In this document: piece by piece, positions 44,811 to 58,705 of the stretch | Numbering within the stretch: position 1 is the stretch's first letter | Layout: each line of letters opens with the position of its first letter | Assembly (NCBI GenBank): GCA_905331475.1 | Contig: CAJNYU010003372.1 | Coordinates: forward strand, 32,502 to 96,501 | Length of the DNA stretch: 64,000 nt | Direction: 5' to 3' | Source of the DNA: Rotaria socialis | Taxonomy: Eukaryota > Rotifera > Eurotatoria > Philodinida > Philodinidae | Notes under the pieces: model-generated | What the model was told of the DNA's origin: nothing | Databases searched by the model: none | Seen by the model: only the letters and a program-made list of their open reading frames with translations | Position numbers and translations under genes: made by a program

Positions 44811-47800
44811 TATTTTTGTGTCTGACTCGCGTCGTATTGAATATTGAACTGCCGATATATATATATATATATATATAGAAAGAGAAAAAAACAAGTTCAA
44901 CCTTTTTTTACCGTTCTCTTTTTTCTCGTTCTATTTTTTTCGTTGAGTCTCGTGTTTTGTATTGGTCAATCGAGTATCGAATAACCAATCTCTTTCTTTT
45001 CTTTTAATCTGTACTGTCCACATATCGTTTCTTTTAACTGAATATAGAAGGTGTGACAAGGAAAGAGATGGTCAAACTTAACCGGCTTTTGTCACTATGC
45101 ATATACACGTAAGAGATGTGACGATGAGAACGGAAGATGTGATTCCCACGATTGAGATCAAAGAAGGAGACGCCTATGCACACACGTCGTCGATCATGAA
45201 TATCCCAATGCTGCACGTGTATGCATGAATTTTACGTATAGAAAAAAGAAATATTTTAAAAGATAATGCATGCATATCATTTTTCATGTTGAGAAATGTA
45301 AATAGAAGAGAAAAAAAAATAAAGAAAATCGGAAAAGATCAAAACAATATGAACAAAAAAAGAAAGAAAAAGAACTCCTCAATGAGTAACAGCAGGCAGG
45401 TGAATTTCGTATTACTAAGACTGCTGTGATAAATGTGTATACGTTCTGTATTCACGCGCTCCGCCTACTGAGTGCGCAGACACTTGAACATTAGTAAAAC
45501 ATTGAAGTTCTATGTCGGAAAAAGAAAAACTACAAACGCGAAAATAACGATGCTCATTCAAGTGCATTCGCTGTTTTGTTATATTGATGATAAGAGACAT
45601 TTTACTAACATACTTTTACACATAGACGTATGTTCACTTTATAGAATTAAATTCGACTTCCTTCACATGGATGGGAACACAGGGAAGAGGTAGGATGGCG
45701 GGCAGAATTATAATAAAATTGAAATAAATAGCCGACCGATAGCTTTGAACTTATGAACATTCATATACACACGACAATGACAATGCATAATTGTTAAGTG
45801 TTAGCTCCCTCAAGCGATAATTGACTCATGAGCAATACTACAATGGTATTTCCGATATCACTAAGACCATATCTCAATATTGAAATTCTCTCGAAAATTA
45901 ACGAAAAAAACTTTTGGTGAGAAAAATGAACACATCTGAAGAGAATAGAATATATTAACAATCGATCTTCTAGCACTTCTTTTTATTGACAAATTGGGAA
46001 TTTGATTCCCTTTAGAGTTGTTGTCACCAGTGAGTTCTGTCGTCTTTTCTTCATTTGACAGCTACAATCACTGGTTCAAGCAAAGATCAAACATATACCA
46101 CACGTACACACCTATTGTGAATATAAGACGACAGTGAAGAGAAAAAAACGAAAGAATAAAAACAATCAAAGCACACCCTATATGTGTGGGTAGTGACTTG
46201 AAACGTAGTGGGCGCATCGATTTTCAAAGAACGACAAGCTCAACTGTACACATCAGACAAATACTGCTGTTGTTCATTTTCTCAGACGAAAGGTGATAAT
46301 TGAAAAGTTGGGCATGCATGTACACTACCCAGGTACTACTTTAATTAGACATGCGACACTATTGTTCATTTCTATAAATATATTGTCGATGAAAAATGCC
46401 GGCATTTTGATCTTTGTGTGTGCGAACTCAGTCGATATTGAAAGATAAAAATATCTAAATTGATTTCGACAAGAATACTTTAGCCATGTCAAATGAATAT
46501 ATTAATAATTTCGTTTTCCGTGACTCATGATCGTTCTAGTGATATGTTCTGTCTATCTCAATAATGTGCAGAGATTGGAATGTATGCGTGTATAGATAGG
46601 CATTCGATCGTTTACGGATTTCGAATGCACGCAAGCATGATAATAGTGTGTATGGTCAATTCACACGAAAAACGTCAACGATGATGATGATGATGATGAT
46701 GATGATGAGTTAAGTATGTCATTTGTTATTTGTTTTGAAAAAAGACAGCTTGTTTTTTTTTGGAATGTATTGTCTGCATATCCGGTTTTAACATCTAATT
46801 GGTTAATGATTGTATAAAAATGTGAATAGTTTTATTTTCTGCTTGATTCATTTAAACGGAATCAAGTAGTTGTTTTCGTTTTTCTCTATTGAATAAAACA
46901 ATAAGCCTAGAGGCTTGTTTAAGAAAGATCCCAAGTGATCACAAGCTGTTTGTTGTACATTATGAAACTATGATCATGCATCATGTTCGCATTCAGTGAA
47001 CTATGACAATCTCAATATCGATCTTGTCTGATCGCACTTGTTCGCGCGTACGCCCGTTCAAGAATACTCTTCAGGCGCCGAAAAACACACATCAAAAGAA
47101 CGTCATCGTCTTCTGGGAAAGAAAAATCAATTGCAAATAATCTTTATAAAAGAGAAAAAGGAAGAAAATAGGTGTGTACATTCATTCGATAGATGATGTC
47201 AACATCTATTGTATTCTTATCTTTTGTGTATTGATCATCATCATAATTTTAGTGGGTAAAAGACCGCTCTCGCGCGCGCTCATATATATTAGGATGAGCA
47301 TATATATATGTACACACGCACGCACCTACTTCTTTCATGTATGTCGTGCTTCTCATATATATATATATATATATAAGAATCAGATTCAATTACGTAATAG
47401 ATCACTATTCTTTTCTTTGCATGTTAAGACAAGTCACAAGACGATGGATGACTTCATCAGAGAGTAAAAGACAACAAAATATTGACGTATCTTACAACTA
47501 GTCGGCTAATATCAAATAATGAAAAATCACGAGTATCATTATGCCATTCAGCAAAAAAATAAAATACGTAAAAGAAAAATAACTGTGATGTAGTCATCCT
47601 ATCAACATATAGACGATTGTTCTTGTTAAAGACGAACGAACAATAACACACCAAGTAGTACTAGTAGTCATTATATATATGCACACACACACCTACCCGT
47701 TATTTGTAATGTGTATCCATCAATGGATCCATTTGGCTGGCTGACTGTCATCATATTCAACTTTTATAGGTCATCATAATGTTGAATATGCAAAAAGAAA

Positions 47801-48249
47801 AGAAACGAATGAAGACTAGAAGCATCAATAACTAGGTGTTAGTTGATTGTGCAAGCACACTTTACTTTTCATTATATACGTAGATCTTATTTTCGACTTC
47901 AATTATCTCCGAGAGCGAAAAGGAAAATGATGGATTCTTAACACATTTTTCATCATTATCTCAATGTTGCTCACCATGAACTGATATTAACAAAAAATAC
48001 TTGTTAAGTGATCGAATACGAGAAGGAGAAAGAAGAATTGCTCTCAAGATTTTTTTGTAGATGTTAAAAAAATAATGTTATTTTCTTTAGCATATTTCTC
48101 ACGACTATTAGATGATAATCTGTTTGAATAATTTATATATATATATATATATATATCTATATATTCAAAAACACACATACACACATACAAAAAAGAAAGA
48201 AAGAAAACGAAATCATTCATCACTGTGATTAGGTTCTTCTCGTGTCTAT
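44811..48249. other. Gene-free DNA between the two Hes-like genes
   Basis: About 3.4 kb without a supported exon, rich in simple repeats: (TA)n at about 44855-44876 just upstream of the first gene, (GAT)n at 46679-46708, (AT)n near 47357-47375, and CACACA/ATACAC tracts. It is also richer in CG dinucleotides than most of the window (for example near 47041-47060 and 47266-47285). It would hold the promoter of the WRPW gene and probably shared control elements. No individual binding sites are claimed. Confidence 0.5.
48135..48158. repeat. (AT)n microsatellite 3' of second Hes-like gene
   Basis: An uninterrupted alternating AT run of about 22 bp in the presumed 3' UTR, followed by CACATACACACATAC. 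Confidence 0.85.
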
Positions 48250-48990
48250 TTACATATATGGTTTCCAAAGTTTTGGTGATGATGGACTGAGAGAACTAGA
48301 TGAGCGATTTGATAATGATGATGATGACGATGATGATAATGAAGAACATGGATTACTAGGATTTATTATTGATGAATGATTAACAAGAATTTTAAGATGA
48401 GATGATGATTGTTTTTGTGAATATTGTTCGTTTACTGCTCCTGTTGTTGATGATGATGATGGTGTTGTTCGTCGTTGATATGGATGATTAGCAAATCGAC
48501 GATTTGTCCACATTTGTCGACAACGATTTGCTAGACGTTCACGTTGTTCAGGAATGATATTGGGTGATGAATAAATTAATTTCCACATTTCTTCCGAACA
48601 TTGTTTATAACCATTTTCATAATCGTCAGCTGAATTATGCATATGACGTTTTAAATTTCGAATATAATTTACAGTCATTTCAAGTATTTCGGCTTTTTCT
48701 AATTTTTGATATCTTGCTCTCTAGAGGAACAAAAGAACTTCATTTAAAACACAACAAACAGAAAAATAAATTCGAATTTACCTCATCCGTTAAAGCCATA
48801 AGATCTTTTAATTCATCGAGACTTTTATTAATACGATCACGGCGTTTCTTTTCGACACATGTCTTAGCAAACTATATGAAGAAGGAAAAAAAAGCAAAGA
48901 TAAGGTGTTGAAAATAAAACAACAATTGATAGAACTAACTTTTCTTGAAGATTGTTCCGATGAGTCGGAATAGTCACACGTTAACATCAT
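48250..48990 (-). CDS. Hairy/E(spl)-type bHLH repressor ending WKPYM
   Basis: Three exons on the minus strand: 48990-48940, 48871-48782, 48720-48250; 203 residues. The bHLH reads KTCVEKKRRDRIN, SLDELKDLMAL, then RARYQKLEKAEILEMTVNYI. An Orange-like segment follows (YENGYKQCSEEMWKLI). The tail is very Ser-rich and ends LWKPYM. WKPY stands where WRPW is expected and one extra Met follows, so Groucho binding may be altered. As in its neighbour, the basic-region proline is replaced by Thr. Same orientation, exon count and intron positions as the gene at 44.1 kb show that the two arose by tandem duplication. Confidence 0.92.
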
Positions 48991-51900
48991 AGTTTAGTTC
49001 AAACGAGTGAGAAAGTATATTGGTAAGATTCAACTACGCGTATATGTGTATATACGTTTATATCGATTTTCGAAATGTCACCCGTCACAGCACACGTCTA
49101 ATAGCAATTTGATGAAGATTTTTTCGCTTTTCGCTTTTGCACTCTCTCTGTTTCTTCTAACGAAAAGAAAAGCAGAGAGAGAGAGAGAGAGAGAGAAAGA
49201 AAAAAAACGATTGGACACTGTTCGGTAGCATACCTGCGCGAACGAGAGACGCGTGCGAGAGATAGATGTTTATTTTATACCATGAGAAGCCTTTCCTGTG
49301 TGTTTGTATGTGCGCGTATACATATACACACACGGCGGCGCGCGAGTTCTGGCAAGCAAATGGAGTAATAATGTTACACCACTCTTTCAAAAAAAAGCAA
49401 TCAAAAGGGAGAAAAAAAAATTTCTGTATATTAGAAACTAGAGATGTTTTACTTAGAACTTTTTTCGATTGCCTCTAGTAATAAATATCATATATCTCGT
49501 TCTTTCTCTTCCCTTTCTTTTTGCTATCATTGTCATTGATTGACACCACGCGTTTGAGCGCGCGCGCACAGCGTGACGATGAAATTATTTTGATAATTAC
49601 TGTAAAAAAAAATAACGAAGAAGAAGAAAAAATGAAGACTCAGCAAATATAAACGATAGCACAAACCAATGACGATCGATAAGACTCTCTATATCTATTG
49701 GTTGTTTAAAAATGCATTAACACGCCAGTGTACATTTCAATTAAAGAGAAGAGAAAAAAGGAAATAGTTTTGCGTACTTTTTTTGTTCGTACTCTTTTTG
49801 ATGTCGACTTAATAATTCATTGTATTTCAACTGGGTAAACTAAGAATTAGACAAGCATTTAGCTGGTGTTCTCCAAAGGTTTCATTGCATAGCCACCTAT
49901 TTTGAACTTAGAGCATCAAAGATTTCTTTTATTCGTTGTTGTGTCAATGCTAATAACAATAGTCTATTTGTCAACGCATTGAATTTGATTGTCAAGGATG
50001 GGATTCATACATCGTTTTCTCACCAATGTCCTGCCCATCATATTTTTCGGTGTATTTTATCAGCGGCTTGCCCATTATAAAATGCATAGAGGTTTCGTTT
50101 GATGTGATCCGATATGAAGAAAAAAGTGCGTAGCGTATGGGCATTTGTTTTAATTGAGTGAATATGCGCACATTCTTTCCCATGCTTTTAGAAAATAAGA
50201 CAAGTGAAAGAGTTAAGAGTGCAGGATGAGAATATGAATATATTCCATAAGAATGTAGATGATTGAGAAAAAACAACAAGTTACTTGTTAGATCATACTC
50301 ATACGTTCTCATGTATTATATTGAAATTTGTAGTTCGTATAAATAAGAATATTTATTGGCTTCGAAAATTGATGTGTAATATTCTGTTTCAGTTTTCTTA
50401 TTCGCATAGTACTTGACAGATAGACATACAAATATACACCTTTCTTGTTCTTACTTGCGTTAATAATAAGTGGAGGAATGAGGAAACCTTTTAGAGAAAA
50501 AGACACTTTCAGTTTGCTTCATCACTATTTTGCTTGTACACACTTGAATAAAGCAAAAAAAATCATCGCTCATTGAAGTGTTATCTTTATTTCGTATATA
50601 TATATATTTGAAGATTTTTAGACGAAAATATTATATTTATCTTTTTGCTAATTATTGATATTCTTAGTCTAAATGCAAAGGTTTCTTATTTTGTCTCTTA
50701 TGATTTCTCATGTTTCGGTAAATAGTAATAGGAATTTTTTATCGATGCTCGTCCAATTAAAAGTTCCGAATAGCGACATTTCTAAGCCATCAAGAGAACG
50801 TGTTTATATATATTCACACGGCTGCCTAGGTTATTTTTCTAAAGCAAAAAAAAGAAGAAGAAATACATTTACTTTTCTTTTTCGTTTTTACGAAGTGTTA
50901 AAGTAAAACTACTATTCGTCACACTCACATATAAGTCATAATTCAATGATTGACTGAGTCAAGTGAGATTCAAAATCAAAGATCAATATCGCACGCACGA
51001 ATGTCTATTAGATACATATATATATATATATATATATATATGAAGTATAGTTGTTGTTGTTGTCTGGATTGAAATAGTGACACGATGATGAATATGTGTC
51101 ATGTAATTGAATTGGATACAGTTTCGATTTTTTTTTCGACTCATGAGATTCAATGATTTCCTTAAAATGGTTCATCACATGTGAAATATGTAGACATATC
51201 AATTAAAGAGTCATTTTCATATTGACTTTTTTTTAATAAAAACAAGTATGCTTAGAATTTCGATATTCCAACTGCAATGATCCTAAAACATCAAGGGTAA
51301 TAAATCAATTGGTAGAAACCTCTACACTTTATTACTCGATTACAATATGGAAAAGAATGATCTAGTTGCTGTTAAAATATTCTAATAGTTTTCTCACACC
51401 AATTAGGTATGTCATTGCTTAATGGCAATACGATACCATAACGATAGAGATAAAAGAGAGTGAGTTTTTTTCTTCTCAGGGCTTAGCATCAATTATTTAT
51501 CAAAACAATCCTATTGCTTAGAACATAATTAACAAAGCAATAAATGATGTCATATTGTTTTGCGAATTTATAACGTTGTTTATCCATTTACTGGAAATAA
51601 TAATCATGCAATGTATACGCTTGTTTTTCATGGAAAAAAATCGATAATATTTTAATTCTTTGATTTTGTAAGATCAAACTTGTGTGAAATCGCTCTCGTT
51701 CTCATCACATACTTTTAAAAGACTAATAGTAAAAACAAATGACAAACACTAACCAGAAATTAGAAGAATTTCACAGGAGCTGTTTTTCAGCGTTTTTTTC
51801 TAAATAGAACAATTGATCTTTCGATAAGACAATTTTTTTTCTTTTCGTAGATTTATAAATTAAAAGCAACGCCTCAGTACTGATTACGTATTGTACTAGA

Positions 51901-54069
51901 ATCAATATGAATGCTTTTTTAACATCTGCGTATAAGCACACATCAGAGTGGAAACCTTAGTTTGTTTCGAGGCAAGAGATTATCTCAAAAAAATGAAAGT
52001 TAGTTAGTTCTTTATGAAATATTCCGACAAAACAAACATGTATTTTGTTTGATAAATGCTGAAGTCAAATTTTTAAGGAAACTATTTGTTGTAAGCTCGA
52101 TTAATCATTTTAATAGAATTCTGAAAAATATCAAAATTCTATCGAATATTGTGCCTGGTAAAAATTTAATAGCACCCGAAAAGCATTGCCTACTAAAATA
52201 TATTATCTATGTTAATACTGAACATTTTATTCTTGCATTATAAAATATTTTGTAAGAAATTAAGCTGCTAATATAACAATGGTTCAATATTCTTTCTAGT
52301 GTTCTCATGAAATTTCATTATTTCTTTTTTAAAATTCAGTCATGCACTAACATGAACGTTAATCATCATCTATAATTGAATGATACTTAGCAAAAGAAAG
52401 CAACAACATAATTGTGTGATTATGAGTAGAAAAGAAAAAGAATTTGTTTAGCTCGAAAACATAGCAATTTGCATGGGAAAATCTCAGCATTAGTATGCTG
52501 CCGTTTTCCGTAAATTTATAAGCGATGAAGTTAATAGCAGAGCCGACTTCTAATAAACTTTGGCGGATTACAGTGAAAATTGATAGAGCAATACTTTAAT
52601 TACATGCAGTCGAAATGGTACCCTTGGATGTTTTACACAAGTAAGAGAAATTCATTTCTTGCAACTCTTTAATATTAAACTTATCAAACGTCTACCAAAA
52701 AAAGTATATAGATACACTTCTGACTTATTAAGACTTTTCTAATTTTAAAAATAGTTTACTTCAATAGACTGGAGAAAACCGCGGTGTCACAATCCAACTC
52801 CATTATCTTGATTCATAATGATTCGTCGAATAGTGCATTTAGTTTAATAAATATTCTGTTGCTATTGAAGCGTTCAACTGATAAACGGACAAAATATGTC
52901 TTCGGCTGTTTGATTCTTATTACTTTCATGACTTCCGTATTTATCATAAACGACGGCGTAGGTGGCGACTAAGAAATAGTGACATAATGAGAGTCTCATC
53001 AGCTGATAAAACTACTTCTTACGTTAGATGAATATTACCTCATTAAATACACACTATACAGATTAGCGGAAGCCTAGAAGAGTTGATTACATAGTTCTTT
53101 TCTTGTTGGGTTATATTCATGTGCATGAGACTTTCTACATCAAATTTCCATCACATAGCTCGAATTACTTTCATCAATGATGCTTGGGTTTAAATTTTCC
53201 TTCATGAAATTCTCAGATGTTTGTTGTACCTATTATCTTTAAGTACAAAATATTTTTAATATTCTACCGTACGAAAAAGGTAAACTTTATGACTATTATT
53301 TTATCTTCAGATCTGAGATAACATTGTATTTCGACGAAAGCAACAATTCTTTTAGAATCCTTTTAAAACTTTCATTAGTGTTTATTTGAATTTGATTTCT
53401 TTACATTTACTTTACAATTCATTTTTGCAAAATCTAAAGATAAACTAGTTTGTGAATGATAACATAGACAACTTTCAAAACATGTCCTTTATGAGATAAC
53501 AACGAAGCAATTAAGAGAAGCCGATTCTGACTGATCTATAAGGCATAGAAAGCTTTAATCTTGATTTACTTTAATACAGTTTCAGAATTTTTATTCTAGT
53601 CCTCCATGGTCAGAAGAAAATATGCTACTTTACGAACCTATTCAATTTTATTAAACCTCTACTCATCAGTCTCGAAAATGATTCACCTCTTCCTTTATTG
53701 ATTTTAGCATTTTCTGCAGACACCTTCTGGCAATAATTGCTGTAGCGTTTTAAAAAAGAATGACTTTTCTCCTTCCAGCTATGTTTGCTAGTAAAAATTT
53801 CGATTGGCTCGACATTTACCAATGATAAAAAGCATTAAAATCTTAGAGAAGGTATCACGTAAGAAACACGAAGCTTAATGGTGTCTCTACTGCCATTGAT
53901 CGGGCGTGATAAATTCACAAACAATATCATGATGACGGCTTTTGCTTCCTGTAATTTTTCTTTTCTCCCCTAGAAGTCAAGAGTAATTTTATCTATCTCA
54001 CACATTGTTTTCACGTCAAAATATAATCTCAACAACAACACAAAAATTTTTATAACCACAATAAAAAAA
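48991..54069. other. Five-kilobase gene-free interval
   Basis: The largest interval in the window without a gene I can support. It includes GA and TA repeats (GAGAGA at about 49174-49197, alternating TA near 51018-51041), a GC/CG-rich patch around 49313-49350 and 49550-49580, and otherwise AT-rich DNA. Open frames on both strands lack domains and codon bias. Being directly upstream of a Hes-like developmental regulator, it may be cis-regulatory. Confidence 0.45.
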
Positions 54070-57000
54070 ATGTCGTCACCTGCAGTGCGCACTCAATATA
54101 TGGTAACAAAAAATACTAAATTCGAAGCTAAATTAGCTCGATATTTAATATCTAAACCCGGTGATCAACTACTCGGTTATGATGCATGCATAGAAAAGCA
54201 AGGAAAGAGTATAAATTATCGTTTGATTGTGTTGGGCCTTGAATCACTGTATTTATCGGATAATCCACCGAAGACAGCTCAATTGGAAAAACCATTTATT
54301 CATTATCGTGATATTCTACGCGCAGAAATAGTTCGTATAAATGACAAAATTTAAAAACAAAGAAAAAAGTATTATTGAATATTTAGATTGATGATTATCC
54401 AGATTTTCTATTTGGAAATGAAAAAACAAATGCATTACATATGCGTTTACGTGTTATAATGCCATCAAATAAAAGTAAAAAAGATAGAAATAAAAAGTCG
54501 AAATCAATAAACGCGGAAGACATGGATACAATACCAAGTTTAATGAATCCATTCATTTTAGAAAATATTAATAGTTATATGGAACCAATAACTCCAAGGT
54601 AAAAGCAAAGCTTTATTTTTTTAGTTGGCGAAAATTTCAGGTTGAATGAGTTAAAAAAATCTTCACAATGAAATATTTTTACATAATCGTAATTCAATCC
54701 GCTTTATCAATTATTCAATAGCAAGCAAAAGCACATAGTATCTCGTTTTTGTTTTGAGTGTATCGATAGAGCTGTAAAGAATGTAAATCTATGCAAGCGA
54801 ACATAAATCCTAGATAACTATAAATTCTAAATTCTTATCTAAGATATTTGATTTATTTTTTCACCTTGAAGTTTTATTGAAAATCTGATTTATAGACGAA
54901 CAACATCAAATCATGATGTATATCAAGCATCATTACCACAACTTTCAGCTGCTATTCCATTTCTTCTATCATCACCATCAACAGCAACGCTGGGAAAAGA
55001 ACCACTGTCTTCATCTCGACGAACTGATGAATTGTCAGCATCGGGAATGGGTAATGCTTCATTGGAATTTCAAGAACGTCTTGAAGATTTAAATCTTGAT
55101 ACTGATCGTTCAACTATTCAAAGTTTACTTTCAACACCACGAACATTATCTAATGAGCAGAGACTAATGCTCAGATCAAAATCAGCTAAAGCATCATCGA
55201 AAAAAAAGATAAACAGTGATTCAAGTTGGAATTCAGACTCACCAAGATTTAATCGTTATGCATTACAAGTACACAAAGATGATCGCTACGGCACTTTACA
55301 TACTCCACGAAGTACATCACGTGGAACACCACGTTCACATATGAACGATGACATGACACTATCAACAGCTCGATCAACATTAACAGATTTATCCTATACG
55401 AGTAGTATGACTCTTAGTGCTACTAATAGTGAAGAATCAGCTATCTATTGTCCATCAGTGGAAGAAGTTCGCAGGTATAGTTTAAACAAGGAAGATTTCC
55501 TTTATGAACCCATCTAATGACTTCATCATTCCCAATTATCGCTTAATATTTTTGCTTGCAGCGAGACACAAAAAAAGCTTATATAAATTGATAGTATGTA
55601 TAGTTGATTTCATTGATCTTAGCAATAGTCTTCTGTTTGGTAGTTTATTTAGATGTTAAAATAAAATAATTATCTATGCGAAATTTTTACTGGTAACATT
55701 TTTTTCTCATTTTAGTCTTCGCGATGATATTGCAGAAGATATGAGAGAAGTCGATATCTATTTTCTTAGTTTAAATGCAAAAATTCCAGAAATATTAAGT
55801 GCAGCATTAAGTAATTATGTTGTTATTGCAACATTACGTTTTCAAAGTGATCCCGAATTTTCAATATTATCACATGCTCGCCTTCAATATTCGTATGTTT
55901 GCTTCGCTTTTGTATATGATATTTAGATAACAAACAATTTCATTTCTATTTGAAATGTCTAGAGTTGATGTTACAATGACGAAATTTTCTCAACTAAAAA
56001 CTGAAATCTTACATTCGTATAAAAATCCTAATCAATTAATTGGATTAACAGGAGAATTATGTACTGCATGTGATCGATATCCTCAAGTGAAAGAACTTTT
56101 TTGGAAGGTTTGTTATTAATATTTTCATATTGATGTTAACTTTTTTGGTTTTGAAATTCATTTTTAGGATCAAGATTTATTTGTTTATTATATTGCAGAA
56201 TTGAATACATGTTCTCAAGCTATATCAAAGAATGAATTTGATGATAGTACAATAGAGTAGGATAGAAAGGTGTTTGCACTTGTTTCAATTTGATTTTGAA
56301 CTTTTTAGTGTTTCGTTTTCAATTATGGGACTATTAAATGAAGTGTTTTTGAATACATTTGTATCAACTGAACGACAAGCACGAGTAACAGACAATCAGT
56401 AAGCGATATTGAGGATGAATGAGCAACTAAATTTCTTGCTGTAGACTCTAGAAGTTGCTAGGTTTTTATCAGACTGCTAACTTTTTGCAGAAACATTATT
56501 GTTGAAGTAATGAAATTATTCTACCGACTGAACTATAGAGAAGATTTATTTCTAAGGAAATTCTATACGTTCCGGATGAATTAATCAGAGTAAACCACTC
56601 GGAAGATCATTCATAGAAAGTCAAGCAAAATTTCTTCTTTTTAATGTTGACAAGAGAAAGAGTATTGTATGTTTTAATTGCACTATATTATATAATTCTT
56701 TAACTCATAACAGAAATAGTAAATACGAAATTATAATTATATAATCTTTTAAGATTTTATTTACTTCATTTTTAAGTTCCACTGAACTTTGAATCACCTT
56801 GAAATGTTGAGTCCAATAATTGAAAGAAAATTATAGTGTATCACCGGCAGCATTTTTCTTGAATATCAAATGTACGTCTGACTATATTGAAGAAAGAAGA
56901 TTTTTTTTCTTTCCTCTCTACTCTTCGAAGCGTAATTCAACCACTTTGTTATTAATTGAGTACTGTTTATTTTATTATTGCATAAGGTCAAAAGAATGTC

Positions 57001-58530
57001 CTTGGATTTTCTATAGTTATGAACTATCTGAGAAGAAGTTTAGACTTTAAGCTTATTAATGTCGAGGCTCAGTTGTATGCCAGAAGCTTTCAACACAATT
57101 ATGTGAACATATAGAGGGATACGATTTCTTTGCGTAGAGACAAATCTTAATAAAAAAAATGATTTTGACAATCGCGATCTGCCGATGTACTATGCACAAT
57201 TATGTCCTAAATAATGCATGTAGTCACGATTTAAACGGCATTTTACATCTAAAAAAATATTTCCATGCAACTATTTAGTGATAAGCGAGTGCAAAATTGA
57301 TAAAAATTTCTGTAGATTGAAAATTAGTATTATATTTCTTATACTAGGTGCTCACAAATTCAAGTTCTTGCTAATTGTCTTTTGACACCGCCGATCGCTT
57401 TACTTCCAACCGTACGAACAACATCCGATGGTTCAGGATTTAATGACATGCTGAAAGTAAACTATTCAATCTAAATTAGCATTACTTAATTTAACTTTTC
57501 AAAAACAAAAATGTCTAAATTTAGAACGCGTACAGAACAGTATTGAAATGGATGTTTATGTCAACTTCTCTATTATGGCATATCGGCGACATCGTTCGTC
57601 GGCCATCATGGACGACGAAAATTTTTCGTTTTCGACACTTTATTGAATCATTTGAACAAGTACAACTTAAGGTAAATCTTTACTAGAATTTTTCTTGTTG
57701 CACCTCAAGAATTATAGGTACAATTAACTCTCTCTAATGTAACTACTGAGTACATCTTTTTATGAATTTATAAGTAATTAGTCAATTCCAAAAGCTTACT
57801 CATTGAACTAAAATAAAACGTCATATTTTCCTAGTTTAATAATTGAATAACGGTTCACTTTACACAACTTATTCTAGATAGTAGTATAAGGAAACAATCA
57901 TATTTGAGACGCTCTATTTCATAGAAAAATTAAACAGACTAAATTTTGAACTATACACTGAGCATATGAAAATCCTAAACGAATCTTTCTTTATTAGGTA
58001 TAATAAATATTGAATTTCTATTATCGTGTATATCTATGCATATCAATATTTAGGATGAATATTTTGAATTATTTATCGATGCAATAACAAGAATGATAAT
58101 TAACAACGAGAAGAACGTAAAACTTTTTTCTTGAAACAAAAAAATGAATCTTTTAACTTGAATTTTTTTTCAATAATATTCCATAGGATCCTTTAAGTCC
58201 AAAACATGCATTATATGTTTATCAATTTTTTTCAATTTTATCAATGTTATTAGCTAATTCAACAATATTATCTCAATACATTCGTGATCAATACGTCGAA
58301 GATTTCAAGTAAATAATTAAAATAAAAGTTTCAATTCCTACGAAACGCTCTTTTTTTTGTTGTTGAATAGATATTTTTTAAAAGAAGAAGCCATACTTTC
58401 AAGAATTCCTGTTCAATATCCAGTCTACCGTTTTATACCGGAGCTTATCCGCGATGTTCGTCATCGTATCTTATATGGTGAACCGAAAATAGATTTATCG
58501 ACCCGCGCTAAACATCATCAACTTATTTAG
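54070..58530 (+). CDS. C12orf56: C12orf56-like protein
   Basis: Twelve exons: 54070-54330, 54387-54598, 54896-55474, 55716-55892, 55963-56107, 56168-56256, 56309-56398, 56491-56568, 57348-57456, 57525-57671, 58187-58308, 58371-58530; 722 residues. The N-terminus (YDACIEKQGKSINYRLIVL, then LYLSDNPPKT, then IDDYPDFLFG) matches my recollection of the conserved start of vertebrate C12orf56, a protein of unknown function. Exon 3 is a long Ser/Thr-rich, probably disordered region. The C-terminal exons are helical (YRTVLKWMFMSTSLLWHIG, HALYVYQFFSILSMLLANS) and end AKHHQLI. The first intron uses GTTCGT, and intron 8 (779 nt, donor GTTCCG) is long and its donor is the least secure join. Frame is kept across all eleven junctions. 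Confidence 0.75.
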
Positions 58531-58705
58531 CATCGACAAGACATAAATTAACAAATCAGATTTATTTCTGCAATAATATTTATTTTTATTTCCTTTATTT
58601 TTTATGGTTGAATTCTAAAAAGCATTTAATTTAGATTTCAGAATTAATCTCCTTTATTGTGTATTTTTTTTGTTTTTATATTAACATTTTTATTTTTATA
58701 GAAAA

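Noticed and set aside
47174..49478. Numerous Tyr/Ile/His-rich frames around the Hes-like genes
   Set aside because: They translate TA, CA and GA simple repeats or are antisense to the bHLH exons.
53581..53822. Exon-like plus-strand reading starting PPWSEENMLLYEPIQF, and a 65-codon minus frame
   Set aside because: Interrupted by stops and no recognisable family; too weak to call a relic.
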